A stretch of DNA of 56,357 nucleotides from Paenibacillus alginolyticus DSM 5050 = NBRC 15375 (GCF_000422905.1 NZ_AUGY01000052.1:1-56357), one strand, 5' to 3'. Shown: positions 32,435-42,396, numbered from the stretch's first letter. Program-made: numbers and translations. Notes: generated by a model from the letters alone, not told the origin.

Positions 32435-34921
32435 CTAAGGACAAAGCTCGTAAAGGAGCGGCGTTACCTCACTACCCTCATATACATGCAAAATATGGTT
32501 CTTATATGCCTTCATATCTGATAACGTCGCGATCAAGAAAGCGTGGGCAGCTTCTGTACCTATCCCAGTTCCAGTCTCCACCCTTGTCTCTTCCTCTGTC
32601 TCCGCTCGAACCTCCCCATCCCTCACCTGTTCCAAAGTACCATAAGCAAACCGTCCCCAAGGCGCAGCATCCACTCCAACATGCGGATCAATCCATGAAC
32701 GAATCTGAAGTCCATGAAACCAAGCCATCTTCAAGGTCTGCTCGGCAAAAGCCCCCGTTCCATAAAGATGAACGGCACATAATCCATCCTCTTTTACCCT
32801 TTGGATCGTCTCAAACAGCATCACCTGGCTGCCGAACCCATCTTGATGCCGCAAATAGAATGTATATAAATAATAAGGAATTCGTCTAGTCACAAGGCCC
32901 TGCGGCCAATTCGCATTCAAAATCGACGGCCCATAGTTACAGATATTCAAAAATGCTTCCGGCCCTTGCTCGAACCATTCTTCGGCCACATCTTCACAAA
33001 TCGGTGCAATGTACTCGGTACAGAAATTGTCCTGATGCGTCAAATCACCCAATAATCTTGCTTCCTCGGGCCTCGGCATATCGAGAACACGGTGCAGCGG
33101 CTTGCTCCATTCTACTGGCTGTAAGGATGCGCGCTGCAATTGCCCCTCTTTTTGCTGCAGCAGATAGGCATAATAACCTTGGAACGCCAAAGCACCTTCT
33201 TGACATGCCCGTTTCATCGCGTATTCTTCGTCCGAACGTTTCAGCTCTGCTGTAATCGGTCTGATTTGACCGAGCTCATCAGCAGCATAACGCAGCGTCG
33301 AACCGAAATCGCCCATCATAAGCTCCTCCAAAAAGGCTGGCGTCCTTGCGATACGCTTCCCCTCTTCAGTTCCTCCGCTACCCGAGCGCAGCATACTCCG
33401 AATATCCATCCCACGCATGCTCAGTTCATCCAGCCGATTAGCGCCAACAGCAAGCAAATGCAGCATCTGCTGCCTATGTCCAGCTAAGCTTACGATTTTT
33501 TCCAGCGACTTCTGAATGGTTCCATGAAAGCCAATATCGACCGTAACCAACCGTTCAGGCGAACCAAATTCTTGCTTCAAATAACTTACAAAAAGCTGCC
33601 TATGCCGCTGCACAGACGCCAAAATTTTAGTTTGTATTGGTGCACTTCGAAGAAAGACCCCAATTTGATCATAGACTGAGCTTCCATTTTCACCTAGTAT
33701 ATACTTGCAATTCTCAATTCTTTCCTCCCAAAATGCTTCAAAATGAACGCCTTCCTCGCTGATATCGAGTACCTCGAAAAGCTCGCCTAATTTCAATCCG
33801 TGAATACCTAGCAGTAACGCTAACTCATTATCACCGAAGCTCTCCAATCCTGCCAAAAAAGTAGCTTGTCTGGAAACATAGATCGGCTTGATCTGGAGGT
33901 CAACACCTCGAATACGCGCAGCATTTTCAAGCATCGGAGCTAACAAATAAGCTTCTCTCATCAAAGGATGAACAGTCCGGATGCCCTCAGCTATGCATTG
34001 ATCAATGACCCACTCACACAGGGCTTGCAAGAACGGTCCTATTACACTGCTGCCCATCTTATAAAAAAAACGGTCCAGCTCGCCCATTCCAACCGTCATA
34101 TCCGTGGCTTCAGCTAACTTCCGCAGGGATTTCCATTCAGGCAATACATGTCCATGTCTAACATATTCCCAGTGATGCAGGCTCTCGAAATGTTCTGGAA
34201 CGACATTGTAGTGTATGCTCCTTATCCCTTCTTTAGAGGCTCCTTCCACATCTGCGGCTATATTGTCGCCAATATGTACAATCGCGTGACTCGCGATCTG
34301 TGGGTAAAGTTCCTTCAACCGGGCAAATAAATGTCCCGATGACTTACCTTCATGCTCCTCTGAGGAAACAAGCAGCATATCCACTCTTATTAAGTCTAGC
34401 CCAGCCGAAGTAAGAATCGAGCGCAGCTGATCCGAGGATAAATACATATCCGATAACAGGGCTACCGGAATCTGCTTGCTTTTACAAGCAGCTATCAATG
34501 ACGCCACATGCGGGTTCACATAGCAAACTTCCGCCTCGGTCTCGACTTCGATCTGAGCCATCTTGTCCCTTTTACAGCTTCCATCCGGCATCTCCGCATA
34601 AATGAGTTCCAAAGTGACCTCTCCAAAGCCCGTTACGGCAGCTTGGCGAACACGTGCCGTGTTCTCAGCACGAATCCGCATCTCTTTGAAAGCAGCTGAC
34701 GTTATCGATGCCTTCAGGCAGCCAATACGGTGTGCTTTCTCCGCAACAAGAACAAAAACGTCAGAGGGATTCGCACAGGTACGAAATAATAGCGTGTCGA
34801 AAATATCCAGACTAAGCAGCGCAACGGCATCCATTTCGCCAACCAATGCGCTTAAATAGCGGTCTTTTTTCCATAAATGAAGATCAGATGAGCTTATACT
34901 TGTATGCGGTATCTCCAGCAT
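32435..34921 (-). CDS. large HAD-superfamily protein (COG5610-like)
   Basis: This 828-residue protein has an N-terminal HAD hydrolase domain with motif I SLDIFDTLLFR (nucleophile Asp in DIFDT), motif II LLSDMYLS and motif IV HIGDNIAADVEGA. A long central region of unknown fold follows, then a C-terminal Rossmann-like segment starting LYGTGAFAEQTLKMAW. An acidic Thr/Glu linker (ETEEETRVETGTG) precedes the end. Proteins of this type are usually found in surface polysaccharide gene sets, and the divergent GT2 gene supports that. Substrate unknown. GGAGG precedes the ATG. Confidence 0.8.
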   Translation of the reverse strand: MLEIPHTSISSSDLHLWKKDRYLSALVGEMDAVALLSLDIFDTLLFRTCANPSDVFVLVAEKAHRIGCLKASITSAAFKEMRIRAENTARVRQAAVTGFGEVTLELIYAEMPDGSCKRDKMAQIEVETEAEVCYVNPHVASLIAACKSKQIPVALLSDMYLSSDQLRSILTSAGLDLIRVDMLLVSSEEHEGKSSGHLFARLKELYPQIASHAIVHIGDNIAADVEGASKEGIRSIHYNVVPEHFESLHHWEYVRHGHVLPEWKSLRKLAEATDMTVGMGELDRFFYKMGSSVIGPFLQALCEWVIDQCIAEGIRTVHPLMREAYLLAPMLENAARIRGVDLQIKPIYVSRQATFLAGLESFGDNELALLLGIHGLKLGELFEVLDISEEGVHFEAFWEERIENCKYILGENGSSVYDQIGVFLRSAPIQTKILASVQRHRQLFVSYLKQEFGSPERLVTVDIGFHGTIQKSLEKIVSLAGHRQQMLHLLAVGANRLDELSMRGMDIRSMLRSGSGGTEEGKRIARTPAFLEELMMGDFGSTLRYAADELGQIRPITAELKRSDEEYAMKRACQEGALAFQGYYAYLLQQKEGQLQRASLQPVEWSKPLHRVLDMPRPEEARLLGDLTHQDNFCTEYIAPICEDVAEEWFEQGPEAFLNICNYGPSILNANWPQGLVTRRIPYYLYTFYLRHQDGFGSQVMLFETIQRVKEDGLCAVHLYGTGAFAEQTLKMAWFHGLQIRSWIDPHVGVDAAPWGRFAYGTLEQVRDGEVRAETEEETRVETGTGIGTEAAHAFLIATLSDMKAYKNHILHVYEGSEVTPLLYELCP

Positions 34922-35051
34922 TAGGAACCTCCTTAGAGTTTTCGAAGAAAACTGGCTTCGTAAGCATTATCTTTATTTAGCACTTATATTTGAGAAGTAC
35001 ACCGAAATTGAGGTAAGCTTACATTACCATAAACCGGAGGTGCGCTTTTTC

Positions 35052-35867
35052 ATGTCCTATCAGCCATTAGTGTCCATCATTATCCCTACATATAATCGCC
35101 GAATTGAACTCGCTGAGCTCGCAGAATCATTATATCGCCAAACGTATAAAAACCTGCAAATTATCATTGTTAACGATTGCGGCCCCTCCGTCGATTTCAT
35201 TCAGGAATTATACCCGGAACTGGCTATTCAGATCGTCAATATGCCGCAAAACTTGAAGCACGTTCATGCGCGAAACCGCGGATTGCAAGAGGTGAAAGGC
35301 GATTTCATCATGCTCTGTGATGACGATGATTTGCTGCTTCCGATCCATATCGAGCGTATGCTGCAAGAAATTGAAGGTTATGATCTCGTCTACCCAGACG
35401 TAGAAATTTTCGATTATGTCTATGAAAATAACGCCCGTTCCATCACAGATCGGTTCGTTTTTGCTTATGAATTCGATGTGACTGCAATGCGCAGGTTTTC
35501 CACCTTTTTCTCTTCCGGCTGCATATTTCGACCCGAGGTTATCGACGCGTTGGGTGCTTTTGACACGGACGTATTTCATTATTGGGACTGGGATTTCTTC
35601 TTACGGGCAGCTGAACAATTCCGCGTGAAACGTGCGCCAATTGCCAGCGTGCTCTATGCATTTTCGCAGCAAGGCAGCAGCAACATGTCGGGTCAATTAG
35701 ACAATATGCGCCCCTTTTTGGACATGCTCTCCGCAAAGCATCAACTCGGTGAATTGCCTACGAAAAACTTCTTCCTCCTGCTCGAAGAACCGGAAGTGAA
35801 AGCGCGCCAAGCTGTAACCGAACTCATCTGGGACGGGAAACCGATTCGTTCCCGCCTATCCAAATAA
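35052..35867 (+). CDS. family 2 glycosyltransferase
   Basis: This 271-residue GT-A protein has VSIIIPTYNRRIELAELAESL, QIIIVNDCG and the metal-binding MLCDDDDLLLP region, followed by HYWDWDFFLRAAEQF, where the acceptor-side acidic residues lie. It transfers a sugar from a nucleotide donor, probably to a surface glycan or a protein. ATG at 35052 has GGAGGTG 9 bp upstream; a GTG at 35040 overlaps that site and is rejected. It is divergent from the HAD gene and overlaps the convergent AraC gene by 12 bp. Confidence 0.9.
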   Translation: MSYQPLVSIIIPTYNRRIELAELAESLYRQTYKNLQIIIVNDCGPSVDFIQELYPELAIQIVNMPQNLKHVHARNRGLQEVKGDFIMLCDDDDLLLPIHIERMLQEIEGYDLVYPDVEIFDYVYENNARSITDRFVFAYEFDVTAMRRFSTFFSSGCIFRPEVIDALGAFDTDVFHYWDWDFFLRAAEQFRVKRAPIASVLYAFSQQGSSNMSGQLDNMRPFLDMLSAKHQLGELPTKNFFLLLEEPEVKARQAVTELIWDGKPIRSRLSK

Positions 35868-36701
35868 GGTTTTGGCATAAAAGCTTCGAAACTCGCTTGG
35901 CGTCATTCCTTCATGTTCTTGAAACCGCTGGTTGAAATAACTCGCGCTGGCATAACCAGATTCAATAGCAATGTCTTTGATCGGCCAGTCCTCCTTTTCA
36001 ATTAAACGCTGCTTCGCAAATTGAATACGGCAAAGAGTAATGAAGGAGAGCGGTGTCATCGACATGGCTTTACGAAACAATTTACAGAAATAGTATGTGC
36101 TTACGCCTGTGAGCTCCGCCCATTCTTCCAAGATGAACGGTTCACAGGCTTTTTGCTGCATCAAGGGAAGTAAGGCGAGAATGCGATCCACGGATTCCAT
36201 CCCGCGATTTCCAGTTAAAGGCGCCGCATAGCTCATGAATTCGCACAATATCTTATACGTCAGTACCGAAAGATTCGTTGTCCGAAGAATGTTATTCGTC
36301 TCTGCCTCCAGCAGCAGCTCGTGAAACGCTTCTTCTAGCTCATTCCATCGTTTTAACGTCCACAAGGTACGAAGAAATCCTCGTTCCAACATAAACTCCT
36401 TTAGATGATTTCCATAAAAATGAACCCATCGGACATCCCAAGGATCGCCCTTGGAGCTGTAGTATTTTTGTTCTTGGTACGGAAAATACAGAAAAGCATC
36501 TCCTTTTTGAATGGGATACTGTTCCCCGTCAATTTCGACATACCCCTTTCCTGAAACGATAAAATGCAAGCTAAAAGTCTCGCACAACCTTTCCGGCCGA
36601 TAGACAGAATGATTGGGGAACTCACGATACCAGCCAACAGATTCTGGAAAAATGAAATGAGAAGATTGCTGCAATCTTGGCAGCATGACATGTCTTTGCA
36701 T
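35856..36701 (-). CDS. AraC-family regulator, AraC-type arabinose-like sensor
   Basis: This 281-residue protein has an N-terminal cupin sensor (SLHFIVSGKGYVEIDGEQYPIQKGDAFLYFP) and a C-terminal AraC helix-turn-helix pair (AELTGVSTYYFCKLFRKAM; SGYASASYFNQRFQEHEGMTPSEFR). ATG at 36701 has AGAGGAGGC 6 bp upstream; an earlier frame start at 36764 has none. It is divergent from the oxidoreductase and aldo-keto reductase genes, which it probably controls. Confidence 0.9.
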   Translation of the reverse strand: MQRHVMLPRLQQSSHFIFPESVGWYREFPNHSVYRPERLCETFSLHFIVSGKGYVEIDGEQYPIQKGDAFLYFPYQEQKYYSSKGDPWDVRWVHFYGNHLKEFMLERGFLRTLWTLKRWNELEEAFHELLLEAETNNILRTTNLSVLTYKILCEFMSYAAPLTGNRGMESVDRILALLPLMQQKACEPFILEEWAELTGVSTYYFCKLFRKAMSMTPLSFITLCRIQFAKQRLIEKEDWPIKDIAIESGYASASYFNQRFQEHEGMTPSEFRSFYAKTLFG

Positions 36702-36832
36702 CTTTACGCCTCCTCTTCTAATGACAATATTCCGATATTCGGTGCAATATATTATCATATTCATTTTAAATAACTCGTTTTATAATAACAATATACCGTT
36801 ATCAATTATTTTACAAAAGGAGAAGTGCTGAA

Positions 36833-37834
36833 ATGACAAAGCTTCGTTGGGGTATTTTAGGTTGCGCTAATATTGCCATTAGGGCTTGTATTCCTGGTAT
36901 CCAGCAGTCTCAAACTGGAATTGTAAGCGCTATTGCAAGCCGCAATTTGCAGAAGTCACAGGAAACTGCGGCTAAGCTAGAAATTCCTAAGGCTTACGGC
37001 AGTTATGAAGAATTGATCGAGGATCCAGAGATTGATGCCATATACATACCGCTGCCGAACCATCTGCACAAAGAGTGGACGATTCGTGCTGCCCAGGCCG
37101 GCAAGCATGTACTTTCCGAGAAGCCAGCTTCTCTAACGGCTGATGATGTTCGAGAAATGGTCACGGCATGTGAACAAGCAGGGGTGCTGTTTGCCGAAGC
37201 TTTCATGTATAGACACCACCCGCGGTACGAGCGGATCAAAGCGATTATGGACTCCGGTGAAATCGGTGATATTCGTGGAATTCATGGGACGTTCACCTTC
37301 TGTAATCCGGGTGATAGTAAAAATGTTCGCTTCGTACGTGAATGGGGCGGCGGCGCAGTCTATGACGTAGGCTGTTATCCATTGAGCGCAGCTAGAATGC
37401 TGTTAGGCAGAGAACCAGAAGCTGTAACTACCCATGCTTTCTTCTCACCTGAGCATGACGACGTCGATATGATGATGTCCGGCTTAGTTGAATTTAGCGG
37501 CAATGTCGCGCTAACCTTCGACTGCGGGATGTGGGCGGCTTTCAGAAATACGGTTGAAGTTCTAGGCACGCTGGGACGCATTGAAATCCCTTCGGCTTTT
37601 GTAACGCCAACTAAAGAATCTGGTCACTTTAAAGTATTTGTTGGAAATGATCAACGTGAAGAAGAGGTTCCGTTCCTGAACCAATATTCCCTGCAAGCGG
37701 ACGATATGGCCTATGCGGCTTGGGGTGAGAAAGCACCTCGCTTCCCCGCGAGTGATGCGATTAGCAACATGAAAGTCATTGATGCGTGTCTGAAGTCAGC
37801 TAGAGAGCGCTCACGAATTGTGATTAATCCATAA
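36833..37834 (+). CDS. Gfo/Idh/MocA-family oxidoreductase
   Basis: This 333-residue protein has the NAD(P)-binding fold RWGILGCANIAIRACIPGI, then DAIYIPLPNHLHKEW and HVLSEKPASLTADD, where the EKP lysine lies at the active site. The C-terminal beta domain includes GGAVYDVGCYPLSAARMLLG. It resembles the group that acts on pyranosides and inositols (1,5-anhydro-fructose or xylose dehydrogenase type). AAAAGGAGAA precedes the ATG. It is followed after 34 bp by an aldo-keto reductase gene, an operon probably serving a sugar or polyol pathway. Confidence 0.9.
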   Translation: MTKLRWGILGCANIAIRACIPGIQQSQTGIVSAIASRNLQKSQETAAKLEIPKAYGSYEELIEDPEIDAIYIPLPNHLHKEWTIRAAQAGKHVLSEKPASLTADDVREMVTACEQAGVLFAEAFMYRHHPRYERIKAIMDSGEIGDIRGIHGTFTFCNPGDSKNVRFVREWGGGAVYDVGCYPLSAARMLLGREPEAVTTHAFFSPEHDDVDMMMSGLVEFSGNVALTFDCGMWAAFRNTVEVLGTLGRIEIPSAFVTPTKESGHFKVFVGNDQREEEVPFLNQYSLQADDMAYAAWGEKAPRFPASDAISNMKVIDACLKSARERSRIVINP

Positions 37835-37868
37835 TACTTCATAAAAAAGAAAGCAGGGATGATTTCAT

Positions 37869-38807
37869 ATGAAGCACATTCAGATTAAAGGATTAGATAA
37901 ACCCGTATCTAAACTGATCATGGGATCGGACTTTTTTAGACTGGACAATCGTCAAGAAGTCAGTGATATCCTTGGACATTATCTATCTATCGGTGGAAAT
38001 ACGATTGACACAGCCTTCATCTATTGCGGCGGCCAGAGTGAGCAAGCGCTTGGGATTTGGCTCGATGAAATGGGCAATCGCGATGACATCAATATCTTTA
38101 CCAAGGGCGCACATCATGATGCTAGCGGTCCCAGAGTGAATGCGGAAGCGATTCGCAGTGACCTGTTCACTAGTCTCGAGAGACTGCGCACGGACTATAT
38201 TGACCTCTATGCGCTTCATCGCGATGACCCGGCAACACCGGTTGGCGTTATCCTCGAAGCGCTGAATGAACATGTGGAAGCTGGAAGAATTCGCGCCTTT
38301 GGCGGGTCCAACTGGACACATGAACGTTTGCAAGAAGCAGCAGATTATGCCGAGCAGCATGGTCTAATTGGCTTCAGCTTCAGCAGCCCTAACCTTAGTC
38401 TCGCCAAAGCGAACGAGCCATTCTGGGCCGGCTGCGTCTCAACCGATGAGCGGGCGCTGCGCTGGCACGAAGCCAAGCAGTTCCCGCTGCTGTCCTGGTC
38501 TTCGCAGGCGCGCGGATTTTTCACTGGACGGTTCACGCCGGAGAACCGTGATAACGCGGACCTCGTCCGTGTCTTCTACAGCGACGAGAACTGGACGCGG
38601 CTGCGCCGCGCCGAACAACTGGCGCAGGAAAAAGGCGTCAGCGCGATCCAAATCGCGCTCGCCTATGTGCTGAGCCAGCCGTTCCCGGCATGCGCGCTCA
38701 TTGGCCCGCGCAGCGAAGCCGAAATGCTCTCATGCCGTGACGGCGCGCAGCTTGTGCTGACTCCGCAGGAACTGGCATGGCTGGATCTGACCGCAGCGAC
38801 TGTGTAG
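37869..38807 (+). CDS. aldo/keto reductase
   Basis: This 312-residue TIM-barrel reductase has the tetrad in order: Asp in GGNTIDTAFIY, Tyr of that segment, Lys in NIFTKGAHH and His in LYALHRDDP. NADPH-binding signals include SWSSQARGFFTG and ALIGPRSEAEM near the end. It reduces an aldehyde or ketone. It is translated from its own AGGGATG site after the oxidoreductase gene. The last third is very GC-rich compared with the first two thirds. A double hairpin terminator follows. Confidence 0.9.
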   Translation: MKHIQIKGLDKPVSKLIMGSDFFRLDNRQEVSDILGHYLSIGGNTIDTAFIYCGGQSEQALGIWLDEMGNRDDINIFTKGAHHDASGPRVNAEAIRSDLFTSLERLRTDYIDLYALHRDDPATPVGVILEALNEHVEAGRIRAFGGSNWTHERLQEAADYAEQHGLIGFSFSSPNLSLAKANEPFWAGCVSTDERALRWHEAKQFPLLSWSSQARGFFTGRFTPENRDNADLVRVFYSDENWTRLRRAEQLAQEKGVSAIQIALAYVLSQPFPACALIGPRSEAEMLSCRDGAQLVLTPQELAWLDLTAATV

Positions 38808-38822
38808 CTGCTGTGCATCCTT

Positions 38823-38886
38823 TGCGGCACCTCTTGTGTGCCGCATGAAGCCCCCCCGGCCGATATTGGGCCGGGGGGCTTTTTGT
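38823..38886 (+). terminator. tandem hairpins ending the oxidoreductase operon
   Basis: First hairpin: TGCGGCAC/GTGCCGCA (38823-38845). Second: AGCCCCCCGGCC-type arms with GGCCGGGGGGCT, very stable, then TTTTTGTG (38849-38886). Confidence 0.9.
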
Positions 38887-38980
38887 GTTGTGTCTATGTA
38901 CCCATATAATGGATATCAGCCGCTCTCTCCTCCAGACTCTCAAACTACTCACTTTCCACTACCGCCTACCCACTTCCAGC

Positions 38981-39061
38981 TACTTTAAAGCTATAAAACA
39001 TCGCTACCGCAGCAAATTTCGCACTCCCACCCACTTTAGCGATGTAAATCATCGCTAAAGT
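38981..39061. repeat. two-box palindrome array (TAGCGATG type)
   Basis: The second box (39033-39061) has perfect 12-bp arms ACTTTAGCGATG and CATCGCTAAAGT around 5 nt. The first (38981-39009) is a degenerate copy that begins ACTTTA and ends CATCGCTA. Centres are 51 bp apart. The core GCGATG-AAAT-CATCG is close to that of the 29145 array. Confidence 0.65.
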
Positions 39062-39173
39062 AACACATGATAACAACAACTACTCAGATAAGAGCCTCTA
39101 GAGACTCCTATTTTTGCTTTTCTGTCACTTTCCACGGATGCACTCCGCGCCTCCAATCTTCGACACCATCCGA

Positions 39174-39219
39174 TGGACGGCTTATCCATTCAATGATAAG
39201 ATAGAAGTAAGCGTTATCT
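39174..39219 (+). promoter_or_regulatory. possible promoter and cre-like site of the DeoR gene
   Basis: TGGACG, 17 bp, TAAGAT (39174-39202) is followed by AGTAAGCGTTATCT (39206-39219), which matches 12 of 14 positions of the cre consensus and is nearly the same as the second cre site before the LytTR gene. Confidence 0.45.
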
Positions 39220-39255
39220 ACAGGGAAGAATAAGGATTTGCTTTTAGGAGGTACC

Positions 39256-40011
39256 ATGGGAAAGACAGACATTCGCCGCGATGCGATTATGCAAGCCATT
39301 AAAGATAAAGGCTCCATTGCCTTGACCGATATCGTCAAGCAGTTCGCCGTATCGGAAGCAACGGCTAGACGGGATCTTGAGATACTCGAACAAGAGAAGC
39401 GCTGCATCCGTACCTTTGGAGGCGCTGTGCTTGAAAGCTTGAAGGTCGAAGTCCCATTTTTCAACAAAATGGACCTCTACACGGATGAGAAGAAAGAAAT
39501 CGCCGACAAAGCGCTGCGCTATATTGAAGATGGCGATATCATCGGTTTAACCGGCGGTACGACGACGACTTTTATTGCTAAAAAGCTCAACCAATTCAAG
39601 AATCTTACCGTGATCACGAATGCGGTTAATATCGCCTATGAGCTGATCGGAACACCAGGATTGCAGCTTATCCTTACTGGCGGCGTGATTCGTACCCAAA
39701 CCTTCGAACTGTCGGGACCACTCGCCAATGCAACGTTAGAAAATCTGAGCATTCGCAAAACTTTCATGGGTGTGGACGGCGTTTCCTTATCCCGCGGCAT
39801 GATGATTTATAATGAGCTGGAAGCCGAGACCAATCGACGCATGATGAAGCAGTCCATGGAAACTTACCTCGTTGCCGATCATTCCAAGTTCAGCCGGAGC
39901 TCCTTATTTGTGATAGGTGAAGTCCAAGAAACCATCGGGATTATCAGCGATTCATCCATAACTCCGGAAATGAAGGCAGCCTTTAAAGATGCTGGCGCAC
40001 CATTTTTGTGA
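39256..40011 (+). CDS. DeoR/GlpR-family regulator
   Basis: This 251-residue regulator has a DeoR helix-turn-helix (IALTDIVKQFAVSEATARRDLEILE) and a C-terminal sugar-phosphate sensor of the ISOCOT fold with GLTGGTTTTFIAKKL, LILTGGVIRTQTFELSG and MGVDGVS. Such proteins repress sugar-use genes until a phosphosugar binds. AGGAGGTACC fixes the start at ATG 39256. Its target is not evident: the next genes on its strand are distant and the convergent genes are phosphonate-type. Confidence 0.9.
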   Translation: MGKTDIRRDAIMQAIKDKGSIALTDIVKQFAVSEATARRDLEILEQEKRCIRTFGGAVLESLKVEVPFFNKMDLYTDEKKEIADKALRYIEDGDIIGLTGGTTTTFIAKKLNQFKNLTVITNAVNIAYELIGTPGLQLILTGGVIRTQTFELSGPLANATLENLSIRKTFMGVDGVSLSRGMMIYNELEAETNRRMMKQSMETYLVADHSKFSRSSLFVIGEVQETIGIISDSSITPEMKAAFKDAGAPFL

Positions 40012-40020
40012 GAAAAAAAT

Positions 40021-40067
40021 AAAACTCGATGTCACTGGTCTTAACCACCAGTAGTGTCGAGTTTTTT
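40021..40067. terminator. bidirectional terminator between DeoR and phnE genes
   Basis: AAAACTCGA and TCGAGTTTTTT form outer arms; ACTGGT and ACCAGT form the inner stem. T-rich on both strands. Confidence 0.85.
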
Positions 40068-40086
40068 CTATCTCCCTATTCACGTA

Positions 40087-40959
40087 TTACACTGTTGCTC
40101 GTAGCTTTCTTTTAATTCTGTTTGCCATAACCTCAAGTATGATAGCAAAAATTAAAATGAAATAGGTAATTCCTCCAACTTCTCTCAAATCATAATAAAA
40201 TCCGCTCGCCATAAACATATCAAAACCGATCCCGCCAGCGCCAGCGGCTGCCCCCATGGCAACTGCAACAGCAAAGTTAATTTCAAAACGCATGAAGGTC
40301 CAAGAGATGATATACGTTATACAGGAAGGGATTACGGCTTGGAAAACAATCTGCCACCAATTCGCGCCGCTTGCTCTAAGGGCTTCTATAACACCATGAT
40401 CCAACTCTTCGAAAGATTCCGAATAGGCCTTAACTAAATAACTTACGGAATGAAAGGTCATGCCGATGACGGCTGCGACACTTCCGAGACCTGCTGCTAC
40501 GGCAAAAATCAGTACCCATAACACCGTTGGAACGGCTCTAATGATAGCAACTAACCCTTTGATGATCATCGAGACGCCATTCGAGGATAAGTTCCGTGCA
40601 GCCAGCAGCCCAAGAAACAAGGCAATCACTGCACCAAACAGTGTCGTTAGAAAAGCTAACCCAAGCGTAACAAATACTTGCTTTAGACCATCGACAAAAG
40701 TGAAATGCTGGAAATGAGGTTCCAGAAACATCGTTTTAACCGTAACGGCCGCTGCTTGAATACCTTCGAATAGACTGACCCCTTTGTAATCGAAGCTGCT
40801 GAAACCATAAAAGGTCAGTACGACTAATGTGACTAGGGTGATTTGTATAAAGAATGTAGCCAAATTAAAGGGCTTGGCCTTTATAGGTTGGTTATGAATC
40901 TGCTTAACTTGTTTCTCAGTTGCATCATATAAAGCTCTAACTGATTCATCCCATTCCAT
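40087..40959 (-). CDS. phnE: phosphonate-type ABC permease (PhnE)
   Basis: This 290-residue permease has about six membrane helices and the PhnE EAA loop VIEALRASGANWWQIVFQAVIPS. PhnE proteins import phosphonates, phosphite or related anions with PhnC and PhnD. It is intact, and its start lies one base from the end of the preceding phnE. Because that phnE and phnC are broken and phnD is absent, the transporter is probably not functional here. Confidence 0.88.
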   Translation of the reverse strand: MEWDESVRALYDATEKQVKQIHNQPIKAKPFNLATFFIQITLVTLVVLTFYGFSSFDYKGVSLFEGIQAAAVTVKTMFLEPHFQHFTFVDGLKQVFVTLGLAFLTTLFGAVIALFLGLLAARNLSSNGVSMIIKGLVAIIRAVPTVLWVLIFAVAAGLGSVAAVIGMTFHSVSYLVKAYSESFEELDHGVIEALRASGANWWQIVFQAVIPSCITYIISWTFMRFEINFAVAVAMGAAAGAGGIGFDMFMASGFYYDLREVGGITYFILIFAIILEVMANRIKRKLRATV

Positions 40960-41744
40960 TTACAAGATCACCCTCCTCACATAATTGGAAACATATTCAA
41001 TGACAAGTATGGTGAGCACAATGACGATAACGATCAAACTAGCAGCGCTATAATTCAAGCTTTTATAATATAAGCTAAACAAGAATCCGATTCCCGTCCC
41101 TGTCAGAATTCCTATTAGTGTGGCATGACGAATGTTCGTTTCTACCATAAATAAGATCCAACTCAAGAGCTGAGGCATACTTGCAGGTATAACAGACTGG
41201 CAAATAATCGAGAGATAGCCAGCTCCTGTAGCCTTTAATGCTTCAACGGAACTTGAACTCACTTCATCGATCGATTCCATAAAAGCTCTAGTCAGAAAAC
41301 CAAAGGATCCAAAAAACAGAGCGAAATATCCAGTCAAGACGCTTTGACCAAAGGATAAAAGCAATATCATCGACCATGCCGCTACATCAATGTTGCGGAA
41401 TAAGGTGGCGATACCTCTGCTAAAATAGCCGAATATCCCGTTAACACCTGTTGTATTGGAGCCTAGAATTGCGGCTAAAAGGGCAAACACGGCAGCGACA
41501 GTTGTAGCAGCGATAGATATTAATACGGTTTCAACCAGCTTGTCTAAAATGTCCGGCAATCTTTTCATCGCTTTTTCATTTGGATAAAATTAGAAATCGC
41601 CCAGTCTATCGCCTTCGGTATGGAAGTAAATCCTTTCACAACGTTATATTTCGTTATAATAATGGCAACCAAAGTTAACACAAGCAGCAGAACACCATAC
41701 ATCATAGAGTTTCTTCTTTTTACGGCAAAGAAATTACCCTGCAT
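40960..41744 (-). pseudogene. phnE: second phosphonate-type permease gene, frameshifted
   Basis: Two overlapping frames encode one PhnE-like permease. The first (41744-41565, 59 codons, with AGGAGGACAAC before the ATG) carries the N-terminal membrane helix YGVLLLVLTLVAIIITKYN and stops at TGA. The second (41568-40960, 202 residues) starts at the overlapping ATG and carries the rest, including the EAA loop VEALKATGAGYLSIICQSV. Family members are single proteins of 250-270 residues, so a frameshift near the A-run and GCGATGA at 41565-41575 is likely. It could be a sequencing error or a real loss. Its start overlaps the end of phnC. Confidence 0.75.
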
Positions 41745-42396
41745 GTTGTCCTCCTAGCTCACTCAGGTTGTGTGCCACCTCGGAACCATAAATGCTTTGG
41801 AGTTCGTCTGCCTGGATTCCCTCTGGCACACCATCGTATACAACTCTTCCCTTATTGACGCCTATAATTCGGTCCGAGTATTTCAAAGCAACGTCTACTT
41901 GATGCAAATTGACGACAACGGTTATTCCCATGGAGGTCGAAATGTTCTTCAGATGATCCATAATCACCTTAGATGCATTCGGATCCAAAGAAGCGATCGG
42001 CTCGTCACACAGCAGCATTCTAGGGGCTTGGATCAAAGCTCTGGCAATCCCTACCCGCTGCTTCTGACCACCGCTTAGTTGATCGCATCTTTTATAAATC
42101 TGCTCTTCCAAACCTAGGATCTGCAAGATATTGAACGCCTGACGTTTTTCTTCATCGGTGTACAAACCTAAGGCGCCAGCCAAGGTAGACTTGTAACCAA
42201 GTCGGCCATGAAGGACGTTTTCGATGACGCTCAACCGATTGACCAAATTGTAATGTTGAAAAATCATCCCGATCCTGGTACGTAATCGCTTCAACTCTTT
42301 TTTCTTAAATGCCGAAACATTAGCGCCATCAAAAACAATCTCTCCGCTGCTAGCATCAATCATCCGGTTGATACAACGAAGGAGCGTTGATTTCCC
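41734..42396 (-). pseudogene. phnC: phosphonate-type ABC ATPase, 5'-truncated
   Basis: Homology begins inside the Walker A loop: the frame reads GKSTLLRCINRMIDASSGEI, but the preceding GPSGAG and about 30 N-terminal residues are replaced by unrelated sequence. The rest is intact: Q-loop IFQHYNLV, signature LSGGQKQRVGIA, Walker B LLCDEPIASLD and a switch His in VNLHQVD. A protein started at ATG 42363 would lack the P-loop and could not bind ATP. The break lies about 65 bp from the palindrome array at 42461, and the usual phnD gene is missing. This looks like a deletion that removed phnD and the start of phnC. Confidence 0.82.
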
